Origin: Streptosporangium saharense
GTDB taxonomy: Bacteria > Actinomycetota > Actinomycetes > Streptosporangiales > Streptosporangiaceae
Direction of reading: 5' to 3'
NCBI RefSeq assembly: GCF_014203715.1
Contig: NZ_JACHJP010000006.1
Location: 62,001 to 126,000 of the forward strand
DNA length: 64,000 nucleotides
Position numbers and translations under genes: made by a program. This document shows, piece by piece, positions 37,807 through 46,893 of this stretch. Under the pieces are notes generated by a model. The model was not told the origin of the DNA, ran no database searches, and saw only the letters and a list, made by a program, of their open reading frames with translations. Position 1 is the first letter of the stretch; the number at the start of each line of letters is the position of its first letter.

Positions 37807-39351
37807 ATGCGCCTGCGGGACCTGTGCCAGGTCGATCACCTGGGACTGAAGGTCCTCACCGGACACGACCTGCTCGACCGCCGGGTCCGTGGCGTCACGA
37901 CCACCGACCTCATCGAGCCGGGCCGCTTCCTCAAGCCCGCCGAGCTGGTCCTGACCGAGCTGACCTGGCACGACGGTCCCGACTCCGCGAGGCGGTTCGT
38001 CGCCGCCCTGGTCGAGGCCAGGGCCGCCGCGCTCTGCTCGGGCACCGCCCTCAAGGTGCCGCCCGCCGACCTCGTGGACGCCTGTGCCGAGGCGGGGCTG
38101 CCGCTGCTCGCCCTCGGCGTCGAGGTCTCCTTCGGCGCGCTCACCGAACACGTGCTGCGCGCCCTGATCGAGGAGTACGGCGCCGCCCCCAGCAGGCCGT
38201 ACGGCCCGCGCAGGAGGCTGGCCAGCACCCTTGTGGACGGCGGCAGCCTGAGCAAGGTCGTCACCACGGTCGCCGGGGAGCTGGACGTGCCCTGCTGGGT
38301 GCTCTCGGCGACGGGCCGGGTGGTCGTCGGCTCGCAGCCGCTGCCCGAGGGGGCCGGTGAACGGCTGGCGCAGGCGTTCCTCTCGGCCCGTTTCCTGCCC
38401 GGTACGGCACCGCAGCCTGACGGCACCGTGCTGTCGGTCTTCCCGGTCAGCAAGGGGGCAGCGCACCGGATCGCCAACTGGTTCCTGGCCTACGCGGGCG
38501 AGCAGGTCCGGGCGGGTGGCGAGCACGAGGACCTGGTCGTCGAGCTGGCCGCCCTGGTGGCGCTCGAACGCTCCCGTCTTGAGGCGGCCCACCGCATCGA
38601 GCGCCGGGTGCTCGACCAGCTACTGACGCTGCTGGCCTCCGGCGACGCGAACCTTCCCGGGGTCGTCTCCCGGCTGCACACCCTGCACATCGAGACCGAG
38701 CACGGCCTGCTCGCGGTCGCGCTGGCCGTCGAGGGGATCGACCGGGCCGGTGAGGTGGGGGTCGCGGTGCTCGACGAGCTGCTGCGCCCGCTGGCGCCGG
38801 GCGTGGCGACCGCCGTCGACGGACAGGCCGTGGCGCTGGTGCCGCTGGCGGGCAACACCGCGACGGAGCTGACCACGCACCTGCTCGCCGGGGCGGCCAC
38901 CCTTGAGGCCGGGCTCGGCGACGCCAGGATCACGATCGGCGTCAGCAGCGTGACCAACGGCCCGGCCACGCTGAGCAGCCTGATCGAGGAGGCCAGGCAC
39001 GCCCGCACGCTGGCCGAGCTGGGTGAGGGCCGGGTCTCGGCGATCACCGGCGCCGACGTCAGCTCACACCGCTCGCTGATCGCCGCCATCCCGGGGGAAC
39101 TGCGGCGCTCGTTCAGGACGCGGCTGCTCGGCCCCCTTGAGGAGTACGACGCCGCCCACCAGACGGACCTGCTGGAGACGCTGGAGACCTTCCTTGAGGA
39201 GTCCGGCGGGTGGGCGGCGACCGCCGACCGGCTCCACGTCCACGTCAACACGCTGCGTTACCGGCTCCGGCGCATCGAGGAGCTGACCGGCAGGTCGCTG
39301 ACCTCACTGGACGAGCGCGTGGACTTCCTGCTGGCCCTGCGGATGCGCTGA
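37807..39351 (+). CDS. PucR family transcriptional regulator
   Basis: A 514-residue regulator. The N-terminal PucR domain (about 1-120, LRDLCQVDHLGLKVLTGHDLLDRRVRGVTTTDL) is followed by a GGDEF-like central region, and the C-terminal HTH_30 domain contains WAATADRLHVHVNTLRYRLRRIEELTG. PucR proteins control purine catabolism or amino-acid and amine use. The adenine deaminase and purine permease genes 2-7 kb downstream on the opposite strand make them plausible targets, an inference. Confidence 0.9.
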   Translation: MRLRDLCQVDHLGLKVLTGHDLLDRRVRGVTTTDLIEPGRFLKPAELVLTELTWHDGPDSARRFVAALVEARAAALCSGTALKVPPADLVDACAEAGLPLLALGVEVSFGALTEHVLRALIEEYGAAPSRPYGPRRRLASTLVDGGSLSKVVTTVAGELDVPCWVLSATGRVVVGSQPLPEGAGERLAQAFLSARFLPGTAPQPDGTVLSVFPVSKGAAHRIANWFLAYAGEQVRAGGEHEDLVVELAALVALERSRLEAAHRIERRVLDQLLTLLASGDANLPGVVSRLHTLHIETEHGLLAVALAVEGIDRAGEVGVAVLDELLRPLAPGVATAVDGQAVALVPLAGNTATELTTHLLAGAATLEAGLGDARITIGVSSVTNGPATLSSLIEEARHARTLAELGEGRVSAITGADVSSHRSLIAAIPGELRRSFRTRLLGPLEEYDAAHQTDLLETLETFLEESGGWAATADRLHVHVNTLRYRLRRIEELTGRSLTSLDERVDFLLALRMR

Positions 39352-39426
39352 TCTTCGGGGGTTACCCTGTGTCCGAATGCGTCCTCATTCACCCCCCTCA
39401 TCAGCCTGAAGGACGTGAAAGACCAC

Positions 39427-40947
39427 ATGAGACACCGACTCACCGGGGCTCTGGCCGTCGCGGGAGCCCTGCTGCTCCCGCTGGGAGCCGTCCACGCGGC
39501 GGACGCCACGGTCACCCTCCCGATCCGGATCGACGCCAACGGGCCCGGCCTCACCGACTCCTCCGGCGACCTCTGGGCCGCCGATCGGGGATACGACATC
39601 CGCTACGGCGTCGGCCAGACCTCCGCTCCCATCGAGGGCACCGCGGACGACGCGCTGTACCAGACCTACAACGCCTTCGGCGGCGGGGCAGGCTACGCCC
39701 TCGACCTGCCCAACGGCACCTACCGGGTCACCCTGAAGATGGTGGAGGACTGGGCCACGGCGGTGGGACAGCGCCGCTTCGACGTCAGGGCCGAGGGGGT
39801 GACCGCGCTCAGCGCCTTCGACATCTACGCGAACTGCGGCAGGCTCACGGCGTGCGACCGCTCCTTCGTCGTCACGGTCACCGACGGCAGGTTGAACCTG
39901 CAGTTCAGCGCGAACGGCGGAGCCAACCACGCCACGGTCTCCGCCATCGAGGTAACCGCCGTGGCGTCCCCTTCACCGTCACCCACGGCCACTCCCACGG
40001 TCTCCCCGTCGCCTACCCCGTCTCCCACGGCCTCCCCGTCTCCCACAGCGTCTCCCACGGCCTCCCCGGGTGGTGGCCGGGTCGTCGAGGTGGCGACGGC
40101 CTCGGGGCTCAAGGCGGCGCTCGCCGGGGCCCTGCCCGGTGACACGATCCACCTCGCCGACGGCACCTACACGGGCAACTTCAAGGTCACCGTGGCCGCC
40201 AGGCCCGACGCCCGCGTCACGCTCACCGGCTCTCCCCGGGCGATCCTCAAGGCGGGCGGCGGGTACGGCCTGCACCTCAACGGCGCCTCCCACTGGACCG
40301 TCACCGGCGTCACCGTCACCGGGGGCCAGAAGGGCATCATGATCGACGCGGCCAAGGGGGTCGTCATCGACGCCGTCACCGTGCACGACCTCGACATGGA
40401 GGGGGTGCACTTCCGTAACTCCAGCACCGACGGCGTCATCAGGAACTCCACGATCTACGACACCGGCAACGACGGCCGGGGCATGGGGGAGGGCGTGTAC
40501 GTGGGAACCGCCAACACCCTGACCGACAACAGCGACCGCGTCCAGATCGTCGGCAACACCATCGGCCCGGACGTCGGCGGCGAGAACGTCGACATCAAGG
40601 AGGGCACGACGGGCGCCAGGATCGTCGGCAACACCTTCGACGGCGGCGGGCTCACCGGCGCCAACTACGACGACTCCTGGGTGGACGTGAAGGGCAACGA
40701 CGTCCTCGTCCAGGGCAACGTGGGCAGGCGCACCACGAACAACGGGTACGAGACCCACACCCAGCAGCCGGGGTGGGGCTGCGGCACCGTCTTCCGCGAC
40801 AACGTCTCCGACCTGACGGGCGCGACCGGTGACAGACGGCTGGCGATCAACGTCACCAACCAGGCCGCCGGCTGCGTGACGACGGTCCACGCGAGCAACA
40901 CGGTGACGGGCGGCAACGGCCTGACGAACGTCCCGGTGACGCCGTGA
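39427..40947 (+). CDS. Secreted malectin-domain / parallel beta-helix protein
   Basis: A 506-residue exported protein. The signal peptide is MRHRLTGALAVAGALLLPLGAVHA. A malectin-like carbohydrate-binding domain follows (about 28-180: LPIRIDANGPGLTDSSG, YQTYNAFGGGAGYALDLPNGTYRVTLKMVE). A Ser/Pro/Thr linker of about 40 residues leads to a right-handed beta-helix (about 222-506) with ASGLKAALAGALPGDTIHLADGTY and repeated turns such as GVTVTGGQKGIMIDAAKG. It resembles polysaccharide lyases of the pectate-lyase fold, but no catalytic site is recognised. GTG 39415 is an alternative start. Confidence 0.85.
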   Translation: MRHRLTGALAVAGALLLPLGAVHAADATVTLPIRIDANGPGLTDSSGDLWAADRGYDIRYGVGQTSAPIEGTADDALYQTYNAFGGGAGYALDLPNGTYRVTLKMVEDWATAVGQRRFDVRAEGVTALSAFDIYANCGRLTACDRSFVVTVTDGRLNLQFSANGGANHATVSAIEVTAVASPSPSPTATPTVSPSPTPSPTASPSPTASPTASPGGGRVVEVATASGLKAALAGALPGDTIHLADGTYTGNFKVTVAARPDARVTLTGSPRAILKAGGGYGLHLNGASHWTVTGVTVTGGQKGIMIDAAKGVVIDAVTVHDLDMEGVHFRNSSTDGVIRNSTIYDTGNDGRGMGEGVYVGTANTLTDNSDRVQIVGNTIGPDVGGENVDIKEGTTGARIVGNTFDGGGLTGANYDDSWVDVKGNDVLVQGNVGRRTTNNGYETHTQQPGWGCGTVFRDNVSDLTGATGDRRLAINVTNQAAGCVTTVHASNTVTGGNGLTNVPVTP

Positions 40948-40951
40948 GACA

Positions 40952-40986
40952 GCCGGAGGCCGCCGCGCCCGGCGGCGGCCTCCGGC
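40952..40986. terminator. Bidirectional terminator between convergent genes
   Basis: GCCGGAGGCCGCCGC (40952-40966) pairs perfectly with GCGGCGGCCTCCGGC (40972-40986) around a 5-base loop. It lies between the beta-helix gene and the adenine deaminase gene, which converge. Confidence 0.85.
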
Positions 40987-40993
40987 CCATGGC

Positions 40994-41995
40994 TCAGCGG
41001 GCGGCGTAGGCGTCCAGTTCGGCGAGGTATGCGTCCTTCAGGTGGCGGGGCAGCCAGGTGATCTCGAAGGCGTTGCGTTCGAGCTGGACGAGGTCCTCCT
41101 CGGTCAGCGAGAGCTCCTCGGCCAGGACGGCCAGGTTCTCCTGGACGTACCCGGCGAAGTAGGCCGGGTCGTCGGAGTTGACCGTGACGCGCAGGCCGAG
41201 GTCGAGCATCCTGCGGATGGCGTCGGCCTTCGTCGAGTCGGTCACGTAGCCGTTGGAGATCGGGCACACGGTCAGCCCGAGCCCCCGCTCGCGGATCGTC
41301 TCGACCAGCGCCTGGTCCTCAAGGGCGTTGACGCCGTGGTCGATGCGGTCGACGCCGATCTCCTCGACGGCCTGGCGGATGTGCTCGACGGAGTTCTCCT
41401 GGTCCACGTCGCAGTGCATGGTCAGCAGGTAGCCCTCCTGCCTGGCCCGCTCGTAGACGGCCCTGAACTTGACCGGGGGGTTGCCCTTCTCGTCGGAGTC
41501 GAGGCCGACGCCCACGATCCACTCCCGGTAGGGCAGCGACTCCAGCAGCGTCGCCATGGCGTACTCGGCCTGGAAGTCGCGCAGGAAGCACATGATGAGC
41601 TGCGCCCTGATCCCGAGCTGCCGCTCGGCGTCGAGCAGCGCGCGGCGCAGGCCACGGATCACCAGGTCGAACGGCACGCCGCGCGAGGTGTGGGCCTGCG
41701 GGTCGAAGAAGATCTCCGCGTAGCGGACGTTCTGCGAGGCGGCCCTGCGCAGGTAGGCCATGGCCAGGTCGTAGAAGTCGGGCTCGGTCCGCAGCACCTC
41801 CATGCCCTCGTAGTAGATCTTGAGGAAGGAGGGCAGGTCGTCGAAGGAGTAGGCAGCCCTGATGTCCTCGACCGAGGAGTAGGGCAGCTCGATGCCGTTG
41901 CGCTCGGCGAGGGCGAACTTGAGCTCGGGTTCGAGGGTGCCCTCGATGTGCAGGTGGAGCTCGCACTTGGGCAGCCCCGCGATGAAGTCGGTCAT
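40994..41995 (-). CDS. Adenine deaminase, type 2 (adenosine deaminase-like)
   Basis: A 333-residue zinc hydrolase of the adenosine/adenine deaminase fold. Zinc ligands and catalytic groups: KCELHLHIEG (residues 10-19), TMHCDVDQ, DHGVNALED and NSDDPAYFAG. The segment AEIFFDPQAHTSRGVPF is typical of the adenine deaminase (Aah1/ADE type 2) branch rather than true adenosine deaminase, so conversion of adenine to hypoxanthine is favoured. It starts 4 bp after the stop of the AdeC-like gene and is the last gene of the purine operon. Confidence 0.88.
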   Translation of the reverse strand: MTDFIAGLPKCELHLHIEGTLEPELKFALAERNGIELPYSSVEDIRAAYSFDDLPSFLKIYYEGMEVLRTEPDFYDLAMAYLRRAASQNVRYAEIFFDPQAHTSRGVPFDLVIRGLRRALLDAERQLGIRAQLIMCFLRDFQAEYAMATLLESLPYREWIVGVGLDSDEKGNPPVKFRAVYERARQEGYLLTMHCDVDQENSVEHIRQAVEEIGVDRIDHGVNALEDQALVETIRERGLGLTVCPISNGYVTDSTKADAIRRMLDLGLRVTVNSDDPAYFAGYVQENLAVLAEELSLTEEDLVQLERNAFEITWLPRHLKDAYLAELDAYAAR

Positions 41996-41999
41996 GCTC

Positions 42000-43748
42000 T
42001 CAGCTCCAGGAGACGATCGGGTCGATGACCTTGAGCTCGACGCAGTCCACCAGGCCGAGGTCGGTGATGGCGTAGTCGGGGATCGCGGTGATCGACAGGA
42101 AGAAGAGATACATCAGCGGCGAGGGCAGCGCGCAGCCCAGGCCGCGGGCCAGGTCGTCCAGCGCGCTCTCCGCCTCGGCCATCTCCCGCGCGGGCAGGTC
42201 GGAGACGATGCCGCCGACCGGCAGCGGAAGCAGCCGCAGGACCTCGCCGTCCACGACGACGGCCTGGCCGCCGCCCGCCCTGACGACCTCGTTGACCGCC
42301 AGGGCCATGTCGGAGCGGGAGGCGCCGACGCAGATGACGTTGTTGTCGTCGGGGGCGGCGCTGGTGGCGATGGCGCCCCTGGTGAGGCCGAAGCCGTTGA
42401 CCAGGGCGACCGGCCGGTTGGAGGTCTTGCCGTACCGCTCGACGACCGTGATGTAGAGCGCGTCCCGCTCGACGGACGGCTCGACGACGCCGTCGACCAC
42501 GGGAAGCGTGACGTCGTGCCGCTTGCGGACGAAGACCTGCTCGGGGCTCATCCGCATGGCCAGCGCCGTGACGGAGGAGGCTCCCTCGGGGGCGCGCAGC
42601 ACGATGTCGTCGGCGGTCAGCTCGGCGACGGGGAAGGGCCGCACCGGTGGGCGCACGGGCGGCGCCGTGGGTGTGATCATGGCGTTGTCCCTGGCCACGA
42701 GCTTTCCACCGGCCACGACCTCGCGCACCTGGAAGTCGGCGAGGTCGTCCACGATCAGCACGTCGGCGAGGCGGCCGGGGGCGAGGCTGCCGACCAGGTG
42801 GTCGATCCGGTACATCTCCGCGCAGTTGACCGTGGCCATCTGGATCGCGGTCACCGGGTCGAGACCCGCCTTGACCGCCATCCGGACCAGCTTGTCCATG
42901 TGGCCTGCGGCCAGCACGTCGGCGGCGTGCACGTCGTCGGTGCAGAAGGCCACCCGGCGCGCGCCGACCTGGGAGACCACCTGGATGTTCTCCTGGAGGA
43001 AGTGGGCGACGCTGGACTCCCGCACGATGGCGTAGATACCCAGGCGGAGCTTCTCCAGTGTCTCCCGGGCCGAGTACGACTCGTGGTCCAGGCGGATGCC
43101 CGCGGCGGCCAGGCCGCTGATCCTGCGGGTGTCGGACATCGGGGCGCAACCGAAGACCGGGAGCCGGTGCCGTTCTGCCAGTTCGAGCGCCTCCATGACG
43201 GCCTCGTCGCCGTGCTCGACGAACTCCTGCACGGTCTCCCAGACGCCGACGCACTCGGGCCAGTCGTGGACCTGCCGGTGCTCGTCGGGACCGAAGGTGT
43301 GCCCGACCGTCGACTCGGGGACGGTGTAGGGGGCCTTGGCGGGCGCTCCCCACCAGACACGCATGCCGGTGGCCGCGGCCTCGTCGAGGAAACCCCTGAC
43401 CCCGGGCAGCCCCTCGGTCACCAGGATCTGGTCCAGGCCGGAGACGACGCTGGTCGTGCCGTACGGGACCACCAGGTCGGCGAAGCTCGTCACGGAGAGC
43501 TTGCTGCACTCGATGTGCAGGTGACCGTCGATCAGGCCGGGGACGAGGTGACCGCCCTGGGCGTCGATGATCTTCGTCTCGGGTCCCCGGGGCAGGTCGG
43601 GGCCGACCAGGGCGATCCTGGAGCCGCTGATCCCGATCTCCGCGGGGTAGGTCTCGCCGGTCAGCACGTTGACCAGGACGCCGTTGGTGATGATCGTGTC
43701 GGCGGGACGTCGTCCGTACGCGACGTCGAGCAGGGCGCGGTCAGGCAT
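42000..43748 (-). CDS. AdeC-like adenine deaminase family protein
   Basis: A 582-residue amidohydrolase with the two-part architecture of AdeC: a metal barrel followed by a C-terminal ADE domain (TLPVVDGVVEPS, ERYGKTSNRPVALVNGFGL, TSAAPDDNNVICVGAS, LPLPVGGIVSD). The first metal motif is LIDGHLHIECSK. The stretch corresponding to DPHEIANV of classical AdeC reads SGLDQILVTEG, so a usual metal/catalytic His-Glu pair appears missing. It may act on another purine-like substrate. It lies 22 bp downstream of the NCS1 permease gene. Confidence 0.85.
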   Translation of the reverse strand: MPDRALLDVAYGRRPADTIITNGVLVNVLTGETYPAEIGISGSRIALVGPDLPRGPETKIIDAQGGHLVPGLIDGHLHIECSKLSVTSFADLVVPYGTTSVVSGLDQILVTEGLPGVRGFLDEAAATGMRVWWGAPAKAPYTVPESTVGHTFGPDEHRQVHDWPECVGVWETVQEFVEHGDEAVMEALELAERHRLPVFGCAPMSDTRRISGLAAAGIRLDHESYSARETLEKLRLGIYAIVRESSVAHFLQENIQVVSQVGARRVAFCTDDVHAADVLAAGHMDKLVRMAVKAGLDPVTAIQMATVNCAEMYRIDHLVGSLAPGRLADVLIVDDLADFQVREVVAGGKLVARDNAMITPTAPPVRPPVRPFPVAELTADDIVLRAPEGASSVTALAMRMSPEQVFVRKRHDVTLPVVDGVVEPSVERDALYITVVERYGKTSNRPVALVNGFGLTRGAIATSAAPDDNNVICVGASRSDMALAVNEVVRAGGGQAVVVDGEVLRLLPLPVGGIVSDLPAREMAEAESALDDLARGLGCALPSPLMYLFFLSITAIPDYAITDLGLVDCVELKVIDPIVSWS

Positions 43749-43770
43749 TTGGCTACGGCCTTTCTGCTTG

Positions 43771-45135
43771 TCAGGCGGGGACGAGGACGGGGGCGGGGCG
43801 GCGTTCGAGCGCGGCGTAGACCAGGCCCGCCACGGCGAAGCCCGCGAAGATGCTCAGGTCGGAGCCGCCCGTCGCCTGGGAGAGCGGCCCGGTGAAGGCC
43901 GCGGAGTTGATCCACAGCGCCGCCGCGACCATGCCCGCGGCCTGCGCGAGGATGCCGTTCCAGCGGATGCCGCCCCGCCCGTGGTACGGCCCGCCCTCGG
44001 CGGCGAACAGGCCCTCGGCGTCGTAGGAGCCCCTGCGCCGCAGCCAGTCGGTCAGGTAGACGCCCGCCCACGGGGCCAGCCAGAGGATCAGCAGCCCGAG
44101 GAAGGTGTTGAGCATCGTGTTGAAGGAGTCGGAGAACACCGCCACACAGGTGATCGCCACACAGATCACCAGGTCGAGCACGACCGCCGCGGAGCGGTTC
44201 AGCCTGATCCCCGACGCCTGCAGGTTCAGCCCGGAGGAGTACAGGTCGGTGGTGTTCACCGCGAACAGCGTCACGATCGCCAGCACAAGGTACGGCACGA
44301 CGAACCACGACGGCAGCGCGCCGGGCAGCCCGGAGACGGGATCGCCCGCGTCCTTCACCACGGTGGCGACGGCCGCGCCGAGCGTCATCAGCAGTACGTA
44401 CGGCACCAGCCCGCCGAGCGCCGCGTAGCCGAAGACGGCCTTCTTACTCGACGAGGCGGGCAGGTAACGCGAGTAGTCGCTGCCCAGCGGGGCCCACGAC
44501 AGGCCGCCGCACGACATGACCAGCGCCACCGCGACGGTGAACGTGGCGAAGTCGGCCCCACCTCCGGCCATGGCCTGCACCTTCGGGCCGACGAGCACGG
44601 CCATGACGGCGAACATCGCGACGAAGACCCAGGTGAAGTACTTCTGCGCCTTCATGACGGCCGCGTGCCCCACGAGCGGCAGGACGAGCTGGACCAGTGC
44701 CGCGACGACGATCACGCCGATCTTCAGGCCCGCGCCCTGGGAGGCGATCCCGGCCTGGTCGAGCAGGGCCAGCGAGGCGAAGGTGATCAGCACCATGCCG
44801 CCCGCCTCGAAGCCGACCATGTTGATCCAGCCGAAGAAGCTGAGCGCCCGGGCGCCCTTGGGGCCGAACGCGGCACGCGAGACCGCCATCGTCGAGGTAC
44901 CGACGGCCGGTCCCTGGAGGCTGGTCAGGCCGACCAGCGGGAAGGACAGCAGGTTGCCGACGACGATGGCCAGCACGGCCTGCGGGAAGCTCAGCCCGAG
45001 GGAGACGACGACAGTCCCGTAGACCAGGGTGAAGATCCCCATGGTGGTCCCGGTCCACAGGAACAGCAGGTCACGCGGCCTGCCGTACCTCTCGGACGGC
45101 GAGACCAGCTCGATCCCGCGTTGCTCGACGGCCAC
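43771..45135 (-). CDS. NCS1 family purine/cytosine permease
   Basis: A 454-residue secondary transporter with about 12 membrane helices. NCS1 features: RPRDLLFLWTGTTMGIFTLVYG in helix 1, GTSTMAVSRAAFGPKG, GGLSWAPLGSDYSRYLP and ILWLAPWAGVYLTDWLRRRG with the conserved acidic/aromatic cytoplasmic end. Uptake of adenine, hypoxanthine, cytosine or similar bases is expected. I prefer GTG 45135, which has GGAGG at 6-bp spacing; ATG 45162 adds nine residues. It feeds the two deaminases encoded downstream. Confidence 0.9.
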   Translation of the reverse strand: MAVEQRGIELVSPSERYGRPRDLLFLWTGTTMGIFTLVYGTVVVSLGLSFPQAVLAIVVGNLLSFPLVGLTSLQGPAVGTSTMAVSRAAFGPKGARALSFFGWINMVGFEAGGMVLITFASLALLDQAGIASQGAGLKIGVIVVAALVQLVLPLVGHAAVMKAQKYFTWVFVAMFAVMAVLVGPKVQAMAGGGADFATFTVAVALVMSCGGLSWAPLGSDYSRYLPASSSKKAVFGYAALGGLVPYVLLMTLGAAVATVVKDAGDPVSGLPGALPSWFVVPYLVLAIVTLFAVNTTDLYSSGLNLQASGIRLNRSAAVVLDLVICVAITCVAVFSDSFNTMLNTFLGLLILWLAPWAGVYLTDWLRRRGSYDAEGLFAAEGGPYHGRGGIRWNGILAQAAGMVAAALWINSAAFTGPLSQATGGSDLSIFAGFAVAGLVYAALERRPAPVLVPA

Positions 45136-45226
45136 TACGCCTCCACCCGGTGTCCTGGACATTCACCTTCAGTGAACCAGGGGGTGCGGCGTGCTCCCGT
45201 TGTCGGAGAACACGAGGTCAGGGGGC

Positions 45227-45240
45227 CCGGTATGTACCGG
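45227..45240. promoter_or_regulatory. Inverted repeat upstream of the purine permease
   Basis: CCGGTA-TG-TACCGG is a perfect 6-bp inverted repeat with a 2-bp spacer, 65-92 bp before the two possible permease start codons and just after the menA stop. It is a candidate operator for the permease-deaminase operon. Confidence 0.35.
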
Positions 45241-45255
45241 TCTCCAAGGTGATCG

Positions 45256-46134
45256 CTACAGGGCGTGCAGGGCCAGGCCCGCGGTGAACAGCAGGCCGAA
45301 GACGAGCTGGAAGCGGCCGGTCTGCTGCAGCGTCGTGATCAGCGCCCGGCCGGTCGCGCCCTGGACGACGGCCCTGACCGGCGCGACGGCCAGCGGGGCG
45401 GCGAGCAGGGTGAGCGCCGCGAACGGCTGCCAGGGGACCAGCGCCAGCGCGATGACCAGCGGCAGCACCAGGCACACCGAGTAGAGCGTGCGGGTACGGC
45501 TGTCGCCGAGCACGACGGCCATGGTGCGCTTGCCCACGGGGCCGTCGGTCACGAGGTCGCGCAGGTTGTTGACCACCAGCAGCGCGCAGGCCAGCAGGCC
45601 GACCGGGACCGCGGCGACGACCGCGACCCACGGCAGCGCCTCGGCCTGGACGAACGTGGTGCCCGCCACCGCGACCAGGCCGAAGAACACGAACACCGAG
45701 ATCTCACCGAGCGCGCGGTAGCCGTACGGACGGGAACCACCGGTGTAGAACCAGGCAGCCGCGATCGACAGCGCGCCGACCAGGAGCAGCCACCACGCCC
45801 CGGTCACCACGACCAGGACCAGCCCGGCCACCGCCGCGGCCAGGAAGCAGCCGAAGGCCGCCGAGAGCACCTCGCGGGGGGCGGCGGCCCCCGAGCCGAC
45901 CAGCCGCATCGGGCCGACCCGCCCCTCGTCGGTGCCGCGCACGCCGTCGCTGTAGTCGTTGGCGTAGTTCACCCCGATCTGCAGGGCGAGCGCGACGAAG
46001 AGGGCGAGCAGGGCCCGCCACCACACCGCGCCGTCGTAGCCGAAGGCGACACCGGTGCCGACGGCGACCGGGACGACGGCGGCGGGAAGGGTGCGCGGAC
46101 GGGCTCCGGCGATCCACTGGCTCGGGGTGGCCAT
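45256..46134 (-). CDS. menA: 1,4-dihydroxy-2-naphthoate polyprenyltransferase
   Basis: A 292-residue membrane prenyltransferase of menaquinone synthesis. It has the UbiA-type first Asp motif NYANDYSDGVRGTD (about residues 56-69), the second region NNLRDLVTDGPVGKRTMAVVLG, and eight or nine membrane helices. MATPSQWIAGARPRTLPAAVVPVAVG is a typical MenA opening. No other men genes are in the window. It precedes the permease gene on the same strand. Confidence 0.93.
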   Translation of the reverse strand: MATPSQWIAGARPRTLPAAVVPVAVGTGVAFGYDGAVWWRALLALFVALALQIGVNYANDYSDGVRGTDEGRVGPMRLVGSGAAAPREVLSAAFGCFLAAAVAGLVLVVVTGAWWLLLVGALSIAAAWFYTGGSRPYGYRALGEISVFVFFGLVAVAGTTFVQAEALPWVAVVAAVPVGLLACALLVVNNLRDLVTDGPVGKRTMAVVLGDSRTRTLYSVCLVLPLVIALALVPWQPFAALTLLAAPLAVAPVRAVVQGATGRALITTLQQTGRFQLVFGLLFTAGLALHAL

Positions 46135-46159
46135 GGCTGTGCGAACGTCCTCTCGAAGG

Positions 46160-46771
46160 TCAGCTGATGTCGGTGGCCAGGCGGACCATCCGTACGGTGC
46201 GGCCGATGTGCAGCACCCGCTCCGCGCCGTCCTCGCCCCAGCCCGCCGACTCCAGGAAGCCGAGCACCGCGTGGTTGTCGGCGAACGCCCACGTCACGAT
46301 GGTGCGGTAGCCGTCCTCCCTGAAGTGGTCGACCGTGGCGTTCAGCAGGCGGCTGCCGTGGCCGCGCCGTATGTGGTCGGGATCCACGAGGAAGGTCAGC
46401 AGCTCGCCGGTCGTGGTCGGGTCGAGGTCGGGGTCCTCCGCGGGGGCGTGCGAGGCCAGCCCGACGACGCGTTCGGAACCCTGGAGTGCCGCTGCGGCGG
46501 CGATGCCGCCCGGACCGAGCGCGGGGAAGGCGTCGGTGTCCAGGACGACCTTCTCGACCGCCACGAGGACCCGGTGGCGCCTGCTCGGCGGGGAGACGAT
46601 CGCCTCGTCCCACTGCCGTCGCCAGAGGTCCTCGGCCGCCGCGCCGGTCATCTGCTCAAGTGGCCCCTCGGGAAGGAAGTCCCGGTAGCCGTATTTCCAG
46701 GCGCGGATCTGGGTGCTCGCCACCGCGGCGACATCATCGTGCCGAGCCGCCCGCACGCCTACGTCTGCCAT
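46160..46771 (-). CDS. GNAT family N-acetyltransferase
   Basis: A 203-residue acetyltransferase. It starts MADVGVRAARHDDVAAVASTQIRAW and has LLTFLVDPDHIRRGHGSRLLNATVDHF as acetyl-CoA loop and helix, then TIVTWAFADNHAVLGFLESAGW. ATG 46771 lies behind GAGGGAG; ATG 46801 in frame is an alternative. It lies 25 bp upstream of menA on the same strand. Confidence 0.85.
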   Translation of the reverse strand: MADVGVRAARHDDVAAVASTQIRAWKYGYRDFLPEGPLEQMTGAAAEDLWRRQWDEAIVSPPSRRHRVLVAVEKVVLDTDAFPALGPGGIAAAAALQGSERVVGLASHAPAEDPDLDPTTTGELLTFLVDPDHIRRGHGSRLLNATVDHFREDGYRTIVTWAFADNHAVLGFLESAGWGEDGAERVLHIGRTVRMVRLATDIS

Positions 46772-46893
46772 TCGGCCCGCTCCCTCTCTGCCGTCGCCCA
46801 TGACATGCCGCCTCGCGGGTCTCGTGCCACGCGAGCGGGCATCAGGCGGGTGGAACCGTGAGGCAGCCCCTACACCGTATCGGGGAATCAGAC

